Assembly: GCF_025766255.1 (NCBI RefSeq)
Contig: NW_026516911.1
Span: 1 to 24,917, forward strand
DNA length: 24,917 nt
Source of the DNA: Zychaea mexicana
Lineage: Eukaryota > Mucoromycota > Mucoromycetes > Mucorales > Lichtheimiaceae
Reading direction: 5' to 3'
The position numbers and the translations under genes were made by a program. Of this stretch, positions 1-8,797 are shown piece after piece. The stretch's first letter is position 1. Every line of letters starts with the position of its first letter. Below the pieces are notes generated by a model. It saw nothing but the letters and a program-made list of their open reading frames with translations. It was not told where the DNA came from and did no database searches.

Positions 1-1
1 C

Positions 2-1864
2 ATGGACTATTTGCAAAGGTGTGTAAAATTGAATAAGCACGGATTTTTTGACCACATGATACTTGGACTTAAACATGTTTTCTCGGTATACAGAAAGCTT
101 GCTTCAAAAGACAAGTGGGTAGGCAATCGCCTCACTTATGTAAAGCATTTCGGAAATGACAGCACAAATAGAGTCGAAGGGACGCATGCCAACATGAAAA
201 AGGCAATCATGTCCACAAGTGGCAATCTCCTAACTGCCTTTACGCAAATTGACGAGTTTTATCGATTGAAGGTTTATCTCTTGTAGTAATTATATTGATC
301 CGTTAGTGACGCGGCTCTTACATGCTTTCTTCCTTATGTTAAAACTTGAATTGGAAGCGCCAGATCGACAAGGAAAGTTTTGGCGGAAACTCGCATATCC
401 CACCACAGCAAAAGCAGCGTTTGGCAGCTTTGGAACGTAGAATTTCCAAGTTCGCTTTCTATGCCATCCGTGACGAGCTAACAGTCAATAATCCGTTAAA
501 GACTGATCACTGCCAATGTGCAATCAAGTATCATTATGATATTCCGTGCTGCCATGTGCTTCCACCACAGGGTGAAATCCCCTTAAGCTTAATTCCCAGA
601 CGCTGGCACCTTTATCCTGAGAAAACGGCATCTCAAGGTAGTCATGGCTGTTATGTAAAAGCTGTTATATTTGTAACGTACAGTAGCTGATTTTTGTTGT
701 TATTAGGAGAAGGAGAACCAAACACAACAAGCAAAAGCAATAGCAACATTTTGGCGATGACTGGTTCATTTATAGCCCCAAGCCTGGAATCGCAAATCGA
801 AGGAGAGCTCACACGCCTCAACAATCTTGTACACCGCTTTCCAGATAATCAACAACGTGCAACTCTCCTCGCACACCTACAATCTATCAATGATGATATG
901 TTCATCGACGTTGAGCAGCTTCAGCAGCCAAAATCAATCCCCAAAAGCACCCAAAAACCACAAAGCAGCAGCAACAAGCGTGAGCTGATCGCTTTAGACC
1001 ATCAAGACTCTCAAAGCCGAAAGAAAGCAAACACCGGCATTGGTCGTGATGCTGCAGCAATATGGTAAAGTTTTATGCATTAAGATGTATAGCCTATTCT
1101 TTATTTAAATTTTTATAATCTATAGGAACGGAAAGATGGAGCCAACAACAACAACAACAACAACAACAAATGAAGCAAACAACATGGCACTTACCATCCC
1201 TCCTCCTCCGAAAATTCGCTTTGTACCCAACCTCAACCTTGTTTGCAAATGGATCCCTCCATCAGCTGTTGAATTGGTGCATAATCCCATGCCAGACGGT
1301 AACTGTGGCTTTCGGGCCTTAGCTGTTGAGCTGTATAACACAGAGAAGCGATACATCGATGTCAAGACCAAGATGCTCGATCAGTACCTCTCCAACGCCA
1401 ATACGCTTTACCGATACTATGACAAGGGTCGTTTACTAAAAGTACTCGATCCATATTCAAGTGAATGGTTCGTCTCGCCTGAATGCAGTCAAATTGCCGC
1501 TGATACGTTCGAAACGCCAATTGTTATAGATGGCGCACAATCGCACATTTTCTTCCCTTTAACAACCAACCCAGTACACGCCAAGCGCACCCACCCGATC
1601 GTCCTCCAGCTTATTGGAAACCACTTCATACTCGTTGTGACCAAAAACGACGCAGCTATCCAGTGGCCTGAAATATTCCCTGAGGGTCGTGGACCACACA
1701 AAAGCATTCGCGATGATCCTTGGTATCCCCTTTCTGAAGATTCTTTTGAACGGTCTATTCGACCGTTTCCCAATTTCACGATTCCCAATGACGAAGAAGT
1801 GCATCCCATTCACGCATCTGATTCTGAGGGCGAAGACTTAACCACCTGTAACCGAAATAATTAA
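2..1864 (+). CDS. MULE-type transposase C-terminal part with SWIM zinc finger and OTU protease domain (5'-partial, 4 exons)
   Basis: The reading frame is open at the window edge, so the N-terminal and most catalytic DDE sequence lie upstream. Exons are 2-271, 358-637, 707-1064 and 1126-1864. Introns 272-357, 638-706 and 1065-1125 are GT-AG, and all three joins keep frame. Exon 1 carries the MULE-like stretch HFGNDSTNRVEGTHANMKKA. Exon 2 carries a SWIM-type CxC...CxH finger (Cys codons near 511 and 517, then Cys/His near 547-555). Exon 3 is polar and low-complexity. Exon 4 begins with a (ACA)n-encoded Thr run and holds an OTU cysteine-protease domain: DGNCGFRA with the nucleophile Cys near 1304, an ECSQIAADTF segment, and GNHF with the candidate catalytic His near 1622. 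SWIM fingers are common in MULE transposases, where they are thought to bind DNA; OTU domains remove ubiquitin-like modifiers. No lesion is visible in the part present. Whether it is active cannot be told. Confidence 0.85.
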
Positions 1865-2254
1865 TCAGCTACTTGACACTTGATCCTCTTACTTTTTCGC
1901 TACCTTTCTTACTTTCCCTGCCACTTTCTCTTTTTTAATTCTTTTTGCCAACACCTTATACTTAGACTAATAGACGAATCCTGTATCAATTTTCTTTATG
2001 CATACTGCCAATTCTTTTCAGTCAAAAGGGTGTGAGGGGGTGTGCACGAAAGAAATGTCAGCGGGGTGTGTGTAACGGAAATCCTACCTGGGTGTGACTG
2101 GGGGTGTGCATGAGGGGGTGTGCAAATAGACCTGCCCGCAGAAATTCATGACGCAAGCAAAAATGAATGGATTCCAATTGGAGCAGAGCTATATATTCCG
2201 ACGTAGAAGATATAGCATTGATTGGCGGACAGTTGTAGTCATGGCTCTTCCATC
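1865..2254. other. non-coding stretch downstream of the MULE-OTU gene
   Basis: No convincing gene. The first part is pyrimidine-rich (runs of CTTTC/TTTTT) as expected for a 3' UTR or flank. A G/T-rich motif cluster follows at 2028-2122 (listed separately). No clear MULE terminal inverted repeat could be assigned, because the other element end is outside the window. Confidence 0.5.
2028..2122 (+). repeat. cluster of six GGGTGTG motifs
   Basis: The heptamer GGGTGTG occurs at 2028, 2038, 2064, 2090, 2102 and 2116, six times in 95 bp; three copies continue as TGTGCA. Only single reverse-complement matches were noticed elsewhere in the window. It lies about 160 bp after the MULE-OTU stop codon. 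It could be a subterminal binding-site array of the element, a G-quadruplex-prone region, or chance low complexity. Confidence 0.6.
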
Positions 2255-4385
2255 AATTTTATCTCATGTTGTTTCTTAGTATCGTACGCTTGCAAACAAC
2301 AGTGTGTACCTGAGGTTGTCATCCTTCAGGCGTAATACTAGCATTACGGGAAAGCAGTTGGGCTGAGAAAGCACACATGTTGTTTGTAAGCGTCTTCCTC
2401 CTTACATTGGCTGGAATCAGTAGCTTGAAAGACGGTGACAGCTTTCAAGTGAACACTGCTAGGTGGTGGCCATCAAAGTTGGTTGGTGGGCTGATTCATT
2501 TGGCCAATGTATTATGAATTGGTAATTCTATATTGCTGTCGGTAAGTGTCTCTATTTGTTTCTATGAAGGGATGGGAGATCACTAGGTTCATTTATTAAT
2601 TTTATCCCATGTTGTTTCTTAGTATCGTACGCTTGCAAACAACAGTGTGTACTGAAGCTGTCATCCTTCAGGCGTAATACTAGCGTTACGGGAAAGCAGT
2701 TGGGCTGAGAAAGCACACATGTTGTTTGTAAGCGTCTTCCTCCTTACATTGGCTGGAATCAGTAGCTTGAAAGACGGTGACAGCTTTCAAGTGAACATGC
2801 TAGGTGGTGGCCATCAAAGTTGGTTGGTGGGCTGATTCCTTTGGCCAATGTATTATGAATTGGTAATTCTATATTGCTGTCGGTAAGTGTCTCTATTTGT
2901 TTCTATGAAGGGATGGGAGATCACTAGGTTACATTTATTAATTTTATCCCATGTTGTTTCTTAGTATCGTACGCTTGCAAACAACAGTGTGTACTTGAAG
3001 TGTCATCCTTCAGGCGTAATACTAGCGTTACGGGAAAGCAGTTGGGCTGAGAAAGCACACATGTTGTTTGTAAGCGTCTTCCTCCTTACATTGGCTGGAA
3101 TCAGTAGCTTGAAAGACGGTGACAGCTTTCAAGTGAACATGCTAGGTGGTGGCCATCAAAGTTGGTTGGTGGGCTGATTCCTTTGGCCATGTATTATGAA
3201 TTGGTAATTCTATATTGCTGTCGGTAAGTGTCTCTATTTGTTTCTATGAAGGGATGGGAGATCACTAGGTTACATTTATTAATTTTATCCCATGTTGTTT
3301 CTTAGTATCGTACGCTTGCAAACAACAGTGTGTACTTGAAGTGTCATCCTTCAGGCGTAATACTAGCTTACGGGAAAGCAGTTGGGCTGAGAAAGCACAC
3401 ATGTTGTTTGTAAGCGTCTTCCTCCTTACATTGGCTGGAATCAGTAGCTTGAAAGACGGTGACAGCTTTCAAGTGAACATTGCTAGGTGGTGGCCATCAA
3501 AGTTGGTTGGTGGGCTGATTCCTTTGGCCATGTATTATGAATTGGTAATTCTATATTGCTGTCGGTAAGTGTCTCTATTTGTTTCTATGAAGGGATGGGA
3601 GATCACTAGGTTTCCATTTATTAATTTTATCCCATGTTGTTTCTTAGTATCGTACGCTTGCAAACAACAGTGTGTACTGAAGTTGTCATCCTTCAGGCGT
3701 AATACTAGCATTACGGGAAAGCAGTTGGGCTGAGAAAGCACACATGTTGTTTGTAAGCGTCTTCCTCCTTACATTGGCTGGAATCAGTAGCTTGAAAGAC
3801 GGTGACAGCTTTCAAGTGAACATGCTAGGTGGTGGCCATCAAAGTTGGTTGGTGGGCTGATTCCTTTGGCCAGTGTATTATGAATTGGTAATTCTATATT
3901 GCTGTCGGTAAGTGTCTCTATTTGTTTCTATGAAGGGATGGGAGATCACTAGGTTCATTTATTAATTTTATCCCATGTTGTTTCTTAGTATCGTACGCTT
4001 GCAAACAACAGTGTGTACTTGAAGTTGTCATCCTTCAGGCGTAATACTAGCGTTACGGGAAAGCAGTTGGGCTGAGAAAGCACACATGTTGTTTGTAAGC
4101 GTCTTCCTCCTTACAATGGCTGGAATCAGTAGCTTGAAAGACGGTGACAGCTTTCAAGTGAACACTGCTAGGTGGTGGCCATCAAAGTTGGTTGGTGGGC
4201 TGATTCCTTTGGCCAGTGTATAATGAATTGGTAATTCTATATTGCTGTCGGTAAGTGTCTCTATTTGTTTCCATGAAGGGATGGGAGATCACTAGGTTAC
4301 ATGTATTAACTTGTTTCCTAGAAACATACGATTGCAAACGACAATATATTCACCTGAAGCTCTTAGGCGTCATTATAATAATGTA
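2255..4385. repeat. tandem array of ~342-bp units (six near-identical copies plus one diverged partial copy)
   Basis: Using the block CATGTTGTTTCTTAG (CTCATGTT in copy 1) as marker, units start at 2265, 2608, 2950, 3291, 3633 and 3974, so the period is 341-343 bp. A diverged seventh start follows at about 4316 and fades by about 4385. Similarity begins abruptly at about 2255. Copies differ at only a few positions, mostly transitions and one-base indels. Each unit contains CGGTAAGTGTC and, about 81 nt later, TTTCTTAG, resembling a 5' and 3' splice site, so a unit looks like a 260-262-nt exon plus an 81-83-nt intron. The exon-like part has stops in every frame when all copies are compared, and the frame switches with the indels. 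Short ORFs with a hydrophobic segment arise in some units but are not conserved between units. Best described as a satellite; coding potential unproven. Confidence 0.9.
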
Positions 4386-4963
4386 CTTAGTAATTTTGGT
4401 GCGTGCTGTGATCTACCACGCAATTCGTGATGGAGTCTTGCACTTGGATATCATTGTAAGGTTCCCATTGTAAGTTAAAAGTGTCAAACACAAACGCTTG
4501 TAACAAATGCTTCTATAGGCCGCTTTTGTTTATAGGTACACTTCGATGCTGAAGAGATAAGGTGGTGATTTGACAGAAGGTTGCCTGCCACCTTAACTAG
4601 GTGAAAGTGGTTCATCTTTGGGTTTCGGCTAAAGTTGTCTTGGTTTGTGCACTTTGGTTAAAACGACCTGCGTTACGTTTTTCAGCCGTGGAAAAATAGC
4701 ATTAATATGTTCAAAACTGAATAATAAAAATGTCCCTATAATTTTGGGCCTAAGAATCCAGTGCTATGATTAGCAAGTGGTTATATAGATGGGGTACCTT
4801 AATGTGCTTTGCTATCTCTAGGACCTTTTTATTTCTGTTGGTGGGTTTTTGCGATTGCGGGTATGAAATGAATATCGAGTGGGTAAAAGGACATTTACTG
4901 CTACGATTGCGTTTGCATCGGCTCGTCTTCAAAAAAAAATGAATTACTGTAGTAGGCACTTTA
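4386..4963. other. no recognisable gene
   Basis: AT-rich sequence between the satellite and the reverse-strand pseudogenes. Short ORFs exist on both strands but none has family features or plausible splicing. No tRNA-like or terminal-repeat structure was recognised. Confidence 0.4.
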
Positions 4964-5667
4964 TCAAGTACGTTTCTTTAATGATTGTAAATGAAAAGGG
5001 TTAAAAGCTGGTCTTGCAGTCTCTGGAACATTCTCACTGCTTATGCTTGACTCTGCAGGCTGATCATTAAAAGGAGCAGACGCAGCTCCATCCGTCGCTT
5101 TTACCTTGAGGGCCGTCAAATGATTAGACATAATTAAGCGTGCACCCCAGTGGCGGATGCACTTGTCAATTGGAAACATTTCCTCGACTTCGTCTTGTAG
5201 CCTCTTGTAAAGCTGCTTGCGATGCGCTTTGGCTACATTGTTAGACCATTTGATGGACGCGTTGAGATTATAATATGTGCTGCCTTGAACTCACATATCA
5301 CGGTATCATAGATAAGTTTGACGTGCTCTTTTCTGACCTTCATGTCATTTGCGGTCACAGGAGGAATGTCAAGTTCGGCTCTATGCTGCATGTTGGTACA
5401 TACACTTTTGAATTAAGCGTCACCGCTGACTCAAAGCCTGCTGCTGCGTGGATCCCTAGCTTGCTCCGGTTTCTAACAACGAAATAAGACGGCTGGTTAG
5501 CTCTGCTTGATTTTTAGCTTGATCCGCTGATCGTTGGATAGAGAGCTCATCGCCTTGACATTTCTTTCTAGGTTCATCGCCTTGACATCTCTTTCTAGGT
5601 TCGTCATTGTGGTGATAATATGAGTATCTACTTTCGATACTCTTTCATCAGCTTCACCAGTTCGGCT
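4964..5667 (-). pseudogene. decayed orphan coiled-coil protein gene
   Basis: Reading 5667 to 4964 on the reverse strand, protein-like segments appear in shifting frames. First is a charged helical stretch beginning KAELVKLMKEYRK, then a repeated LERDVKAM/LERNVKAM coiled-coil segment (5600-5547). Next comes a segment with ELDIPPVTANDMKVRKEHVK (around 5395-5330), and then, after a frameshift near 5275, LNASIKWSNNVAKAHRKQLY, followed by IRHWGARLIMSNHLTALKVK and a Ser/Pro-rich tail ending at 4964. At least two frameshifts and several stops break it. The closing 71 codons are open. I do not recognise a function. The tail region resembles small multicopy proteins seen beside transposons in mucoralean genomes, but that is from memory and unchecked. 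Its boundary with the MULE fragment upstream is uncertain because the two run together near 5668. Confidence 0.55.
5547..5600. repeat. 27-bp direct duplication inside the coiled-coil pseudogene
   Basis: Positions 5547-5573 and 5574-5600 are the same 27-bp unit with one substitution (TTT/TCT). On the reverse strand it equals nine codons, giving the repeated nonapeptide NLERDVKAM / NLERNVKAM, so the duplication keeps frame. Confidence 0.8.
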
Positions 5668-6268
5668 TTAAAAAGTAGCTCTTTCATCGTCGGTAATGAA
5701 GATGCGTACGTTTCCTTCTGGCCATATGTCTTGTCGCATAGTCCGGAGGAGCCAGGTGTACAACTCTTCTTCCTCGTTTACCAAGAAAGTAGAGGCAATA
5801 AGCACGTTCTTTGAGCTTAGATGCTCCGAAGTGACTGACACCAACAACATTGACAAGAGACATCTTGGTTCTGCTCGTTTTGTACGTCGCATCGCTAGCA
5901 ATGATCTCATTGCATCGTCGTGCTTTTGCTGTTTCATGGGTACGATGAAAAAAAGGGCGTCGAGACTTATACCTGTGCCGTCTAGCTTATATCTAGTGAT
6001 ATAGTTGTTACCAATGAGAAACTCGAATATCCTACTGAAGCTGCCATGATTATTCTCACGGAATATTTATGCACGAAAATTGTACAGAACCCTCATGGTT
6101 ATAATTACGCTGTCTTCGTGGTTCTGAATTTCTCGATGTATCATGGGGGCCTGGCTGAATTATCGGTCAATGATAATATTTGCTGCTCGGCATGGAGAGT
6201 TGGCGTGCGGTGTTGATGGCAATACTGAGGAGGCATGTAGAGGGTGTGGTTGTGCTCGTCGTCGTTGC
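5668..6268 (-). pseudogene. MULE transposase, N-terminal zinc-finger end and first part of the DDE domain (frameshifted relic)
   Basis: Read from about 6268 downwards. A DDEHNHTL segment (His-x-His, as in the FAR1/WRKY-like DNA-binding region of MULEs) is followed by REIQNHEDSVIITMRVLYNF. An in-frame TAA at 6069-6067 precedes FRENNHGSFSRIFEFL and YKLDGTGISLDALFF. A frameshift near 5945 leads to EIIASDATYKTSRTKMSLVN, in which the Asp of ASDATYKT (near 5892) is the first catalytic Asp of the MULE DDE triad. A further frameshift near 5793 leads to NEEEELYTWLLRTMRQ and VRIFITDDERA, giving the candidate second Asp. The third catalytic residue and the C-terminal half are absent, replaced by unrelated coiled-coil sequence. 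It runs opposite to the MULE-OTU gene at 2-1864 and covers a non-overlapping part of the protein, so the two cannot be halves of one gene without an inversion. Not functional. Confidence 0.8.
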
Positions 6269-6780
6269 TGACCTTCGTTACTTTCTAGTGCTTATCCTTC
6301 TAGCATAGATAGACGTGACTTAAAACTTTTGTTATATGATACCATCCATTTCCGTATCTCATGACAACCAAACTTTACGTTACCACCGACATGAACAGGG
6401 GCAAGCTGTGCGCTTAATACTACAAACATTACATCAATAGAAATAGCAAGTCAGCGTCCCTCCAACCCTATAGAAGATGTGCAGGTGATGTATGTATTTA
6501 GTAATAAGAACATACAGATGATGTCCTTGATCCAATTTGACAATACAAGATACCTTGGAAGCTGTTGAGGTAGAGTGGAATTGAGAAGTAGCGACAATTC
6601 TATACAGAAGAGGAGAAGACAGTGATACAAAGAATGAACGAAAGCGTGTATATACATACGGTTTATTGTCTCTCTGGTTAAAGATGATGTGTAGATGTTT
6701 CAACAAATTACATACATTTTGAAAGTTCTGTGATGATGGTACAAAGCACAATCAATGATGGATAAAAGAAAGAGTTTTCG
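6269..6780. other. no recognisable gene
   Basis: The part next to 6268 may hold a little more of the MULE N-terminus on the reverse strand, but no frame is convincing. Reverse-strand ORFs of up to 105 codons at 6434-6751 lack any family feature and are rich in Tyr, His and Phe, as expected for AT-rich noise. Confidence 0.35.
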
Positions 6781-7002
6781 TTAGTTGCGCATAAAAACAT
6801 GTTGTACAGCATGCATGTTGCTGCCATCTTCTTCGTCTCCTTTTTTGTAAAACAATGGTCCCCCGTTAATTTCAAACTTGACTCCCAACTTCTTTGTGAA
6901 GATAACGGATTGTGCAGTGGCGAAATCTATGTGTGAGCCACCGGGCCACACGGCACAGGGAACTAAGTTCAGTTGGAACTTCGTCGCTGGTACACATTGC
7001 AT
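6781..7002 (-). CDS. unrecognised 73-codon ORF, possibly a 3' exon
   Basis: The ORF runs from ATG at 7002 to TAA at 6781. Its composition is protein-like: it begins MQCVPATKFQLNLVPCAVWP and contains GGSHIDFATAQ, KKLGVKFEINGG and an acidic KKGDEED stretch before the end. A possible splice acceptor (GACTAG) lies just upstream near 7018, so it may be a last exon whose earlier exons are not evident. It does not continue the phosphoketolase gene, which ends at 7352. No family recognised; it could be a relic or a chance ORF. Confidence 0.35.
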   Translation of the reverse strand: MQCVPATKFQLNLVPCAVWPGGSHIDFATAQSVIFTKKLGVKFEINGGPLFYKKGDEEDGSNMHAVQHVFMRN

Positions 7003-7351
7003 TGAAAATAGGTCAATCTAGTCAGAAGCTATATTGGATAATAGGCTATGTAAATTACGTGATCCATATAGTGACAACTTCATGAGCATTGGTAATTCGT
7101 GTACCGTACGTGGGAGTTTGCCCTAGCATCCGTTAACTTTCATCGCATTAAATATGGTGATCTATCCCACAATACCGTCAGTTTCCGCTTTAATCCAGGT
7201 GAGCGTTAGCGAAAAATTGCATATATTTATCCCATCATAATTGACAACTATAGTTTTATTCTTGAAACTTGAAAAAAAAATATGCTGATTTCAAACGTAA
7301 AACACCAATCCGCAGCTAAACTCGCTGCTATTGTTGCTTCGTTATAAACAT
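7003..7351. other. no recognisable gene
   Basis: Intergenic interval between the unknown ORF and the phosphoketolase stop codon. It includes an A9 run near 7270. Since it lies directly 3' of the phosphoketolase relic it may contain its old 3' UTR; nothing else is visible. Confidence 0.35.
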
Positions 7352-8797
7352 TTAGAAATGAGGGTTTTGAGATAACTCTTCCAGATCTGTCCCGTATTCT
7401 TCAATGTACTTTTCGTGCTGACGGATCGCATGCTGGTAATTTGAAATCAATGTACGGGCCTTGATGTTGACCGTCGGATGATTCGACAGACCTTTATGTA
7501 ATGCGTCAATAGCAAGCACATATCTTGAGCATCCTGTTTTTGTGTGGTAACGCCTTAGTAAGCTTATAAAGATCTCTTCCTTCGTTCTATCGTGGAGCAG
7601 CAACAAATCTGTGACAAATCTTACCAGTCGCCGTAAGCATTCGGAAAGGAGTAGTGGTGGTTCCCTCCTCGCTGAATCCATGCTATCGATAGGCATAATC
7701 ATAAGTAAAATCTTTATCACACACAATTTTCTGTTTCTGTACATATTGTAGTATAACATTCAAACGCGAAAGGATATGCATATACGTACCACAGACATGC
7801 GTCTGCCACTGACACGATCATAAGCAAGATTCTGGATGGCCGAAGGCTATCCATAGAAATTGAAAATGATGAGTTTCCCCAGTGTGAAAATAGCCTCGAA
7901 TTCGTCTTGGGACAATCTATGCGAATGGGTCCGACCAAGCACCATGAAATCCGTAACATTAACTAGACGCACACGTGAATTGCGATAATCTTTATTGAGT
8001 AAAGCTGCAGCTGCCACGGCCTCAAATGTTGTCTCGACACCACATCCGACAATCACAACGTCTGGTTCTTTACCGCCATCTGTGCTATACTCGGACCATA
8101 CGGATACACCGGCTCGACAGTGTTCGGCGACTTTTTCGGCTGAAGTGATCCAAAGCAGCGAGCGTGTGGTCTTGGCGCTAATAAAAGAAGGCCAGATTTT
8201 GGTGACTGAACCCATTATGCTCGTGTCGCCATAATGTGCTACTTTACAAGATTCAAAGCGAGCATGTGAGTTCTGTTTCTTCCTTCTCATCTGAATACGT
8301 AAGTAAAAAAAATGCCTTCTTTTACCTCCATGTAATTGATGGATGGCACTGGTCTTCGCCATAGCGTTTCTTGTCCCATTTTCCAAAACTTGGCATATTG
8401 GATCAGCATAGTCGTTATGATACCAACGAACCTTTTATATTTGATTAAAAACGAGCATAGTCTCTCTATTACTGTTGAAAGAAAAGTACGAATGCTACTT
8501 ACGGTTCTTAGCTTGAAAATTAAATCTGTTCTTCCAGTTAATGTATAGCCTTGCAGAAGACCCTGACAAGTATGCTCTGAAAGTACCTCGATGATCCGAC
8601 CGTCGGTCTTTGGTGAAGAGATCATTATCCCACTAGAATGTACATACATATATCAGCTTATCATGAATGCTACAGAGAGCTTTATGTGTATATTTACCTC
8701 CATAGTACGAATTGTGGCGTCGAGTACACGCTTCAACTTGTTCGATGTCAATTCGTCAGGCGAAAAGATCCTGAACGTGCTTTGAATACGCTTGAAT
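7352..8797 (-). pseudogene. phosphoketolase, C-terminal half, intron-containing pseudogene
   Basis: Phosphoketolases split xylulose-5-P or fructose-6-P into acetyl-P plus an aldose phosphate, using thiamine diphosphate. Downwards from 8797 the family order is preserved: FRIFSPDELTSNKLKRVLDA; intron 8697-8633; WDNDLFTKD then GRIIEVLSEHTCQGLLQGYT; an uncertain intron (8511 to about 8440); GIITTMLIQYAKFWKMGQET and WRRPVPSINYME; an intron ending near 8240; STLWRHEHNGFSHQN; EPDVVIVGCGVETTFEAVAA and VRLVNVTDFMVLGR. Then come intron 7789-7683, HGFSEEGTTTTPFRM, intron 7624-7534, and CSRYVLAIDALHKGLSN up to YIEEYGTDLEELSQ, with the stop at 7352. The N-terminal half (roughly 400 residues, with the main thiamine-diphosphate region) is missing. 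Lesions: 4-bp frameshifting insertion near 8605, internal loss of about 45-50 codons near 8195, and a TAG after the FNFYG motif near 7845. Retained introns argue against retroposition. Not functional. Confidence 0.88.

Noticed and set aside
1120..1371. Reverse-strand ORF with a poly-Val run opposite the MULE-OTU gene
   Set aside because: The Val run is the antisense of the (ACA)n Thr repeat; it is a shadow of the real exon.
2989..3568. Small secreted or membrane protein genes with a hydrophobic LFVSVFLLTLAG segment within satellite units
   Set aside because: The frame is open only in units with particular one-base indels and is closed in the others, so it is not conserved as a protein.
2255..4385. 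CRISPR-like repeat-spacer array
   Set aside because: Units are about 342 bp and contiguous with no unique spacers; this is a tandem satellite in a eukaryotic context.
5668..6004. + strand ORFs over the second MULE relic
   Set aside because: They are the reverse complement of the MULE catalytic segment and have no family features of their own.
2..6268. MULE-OTU gene and reverse-strand MULE relic as two halves of one inverted element
   Set aside because: They lie on opposite strands, the relic is far more decayed, and the parts do not overlap for comparison; nothing links them directly.
7995..8234. + strand ORF opposite the phosphoketolase relic
   Set aside because: It is the antisense of the clearly recognisable phosphoketolase exon.
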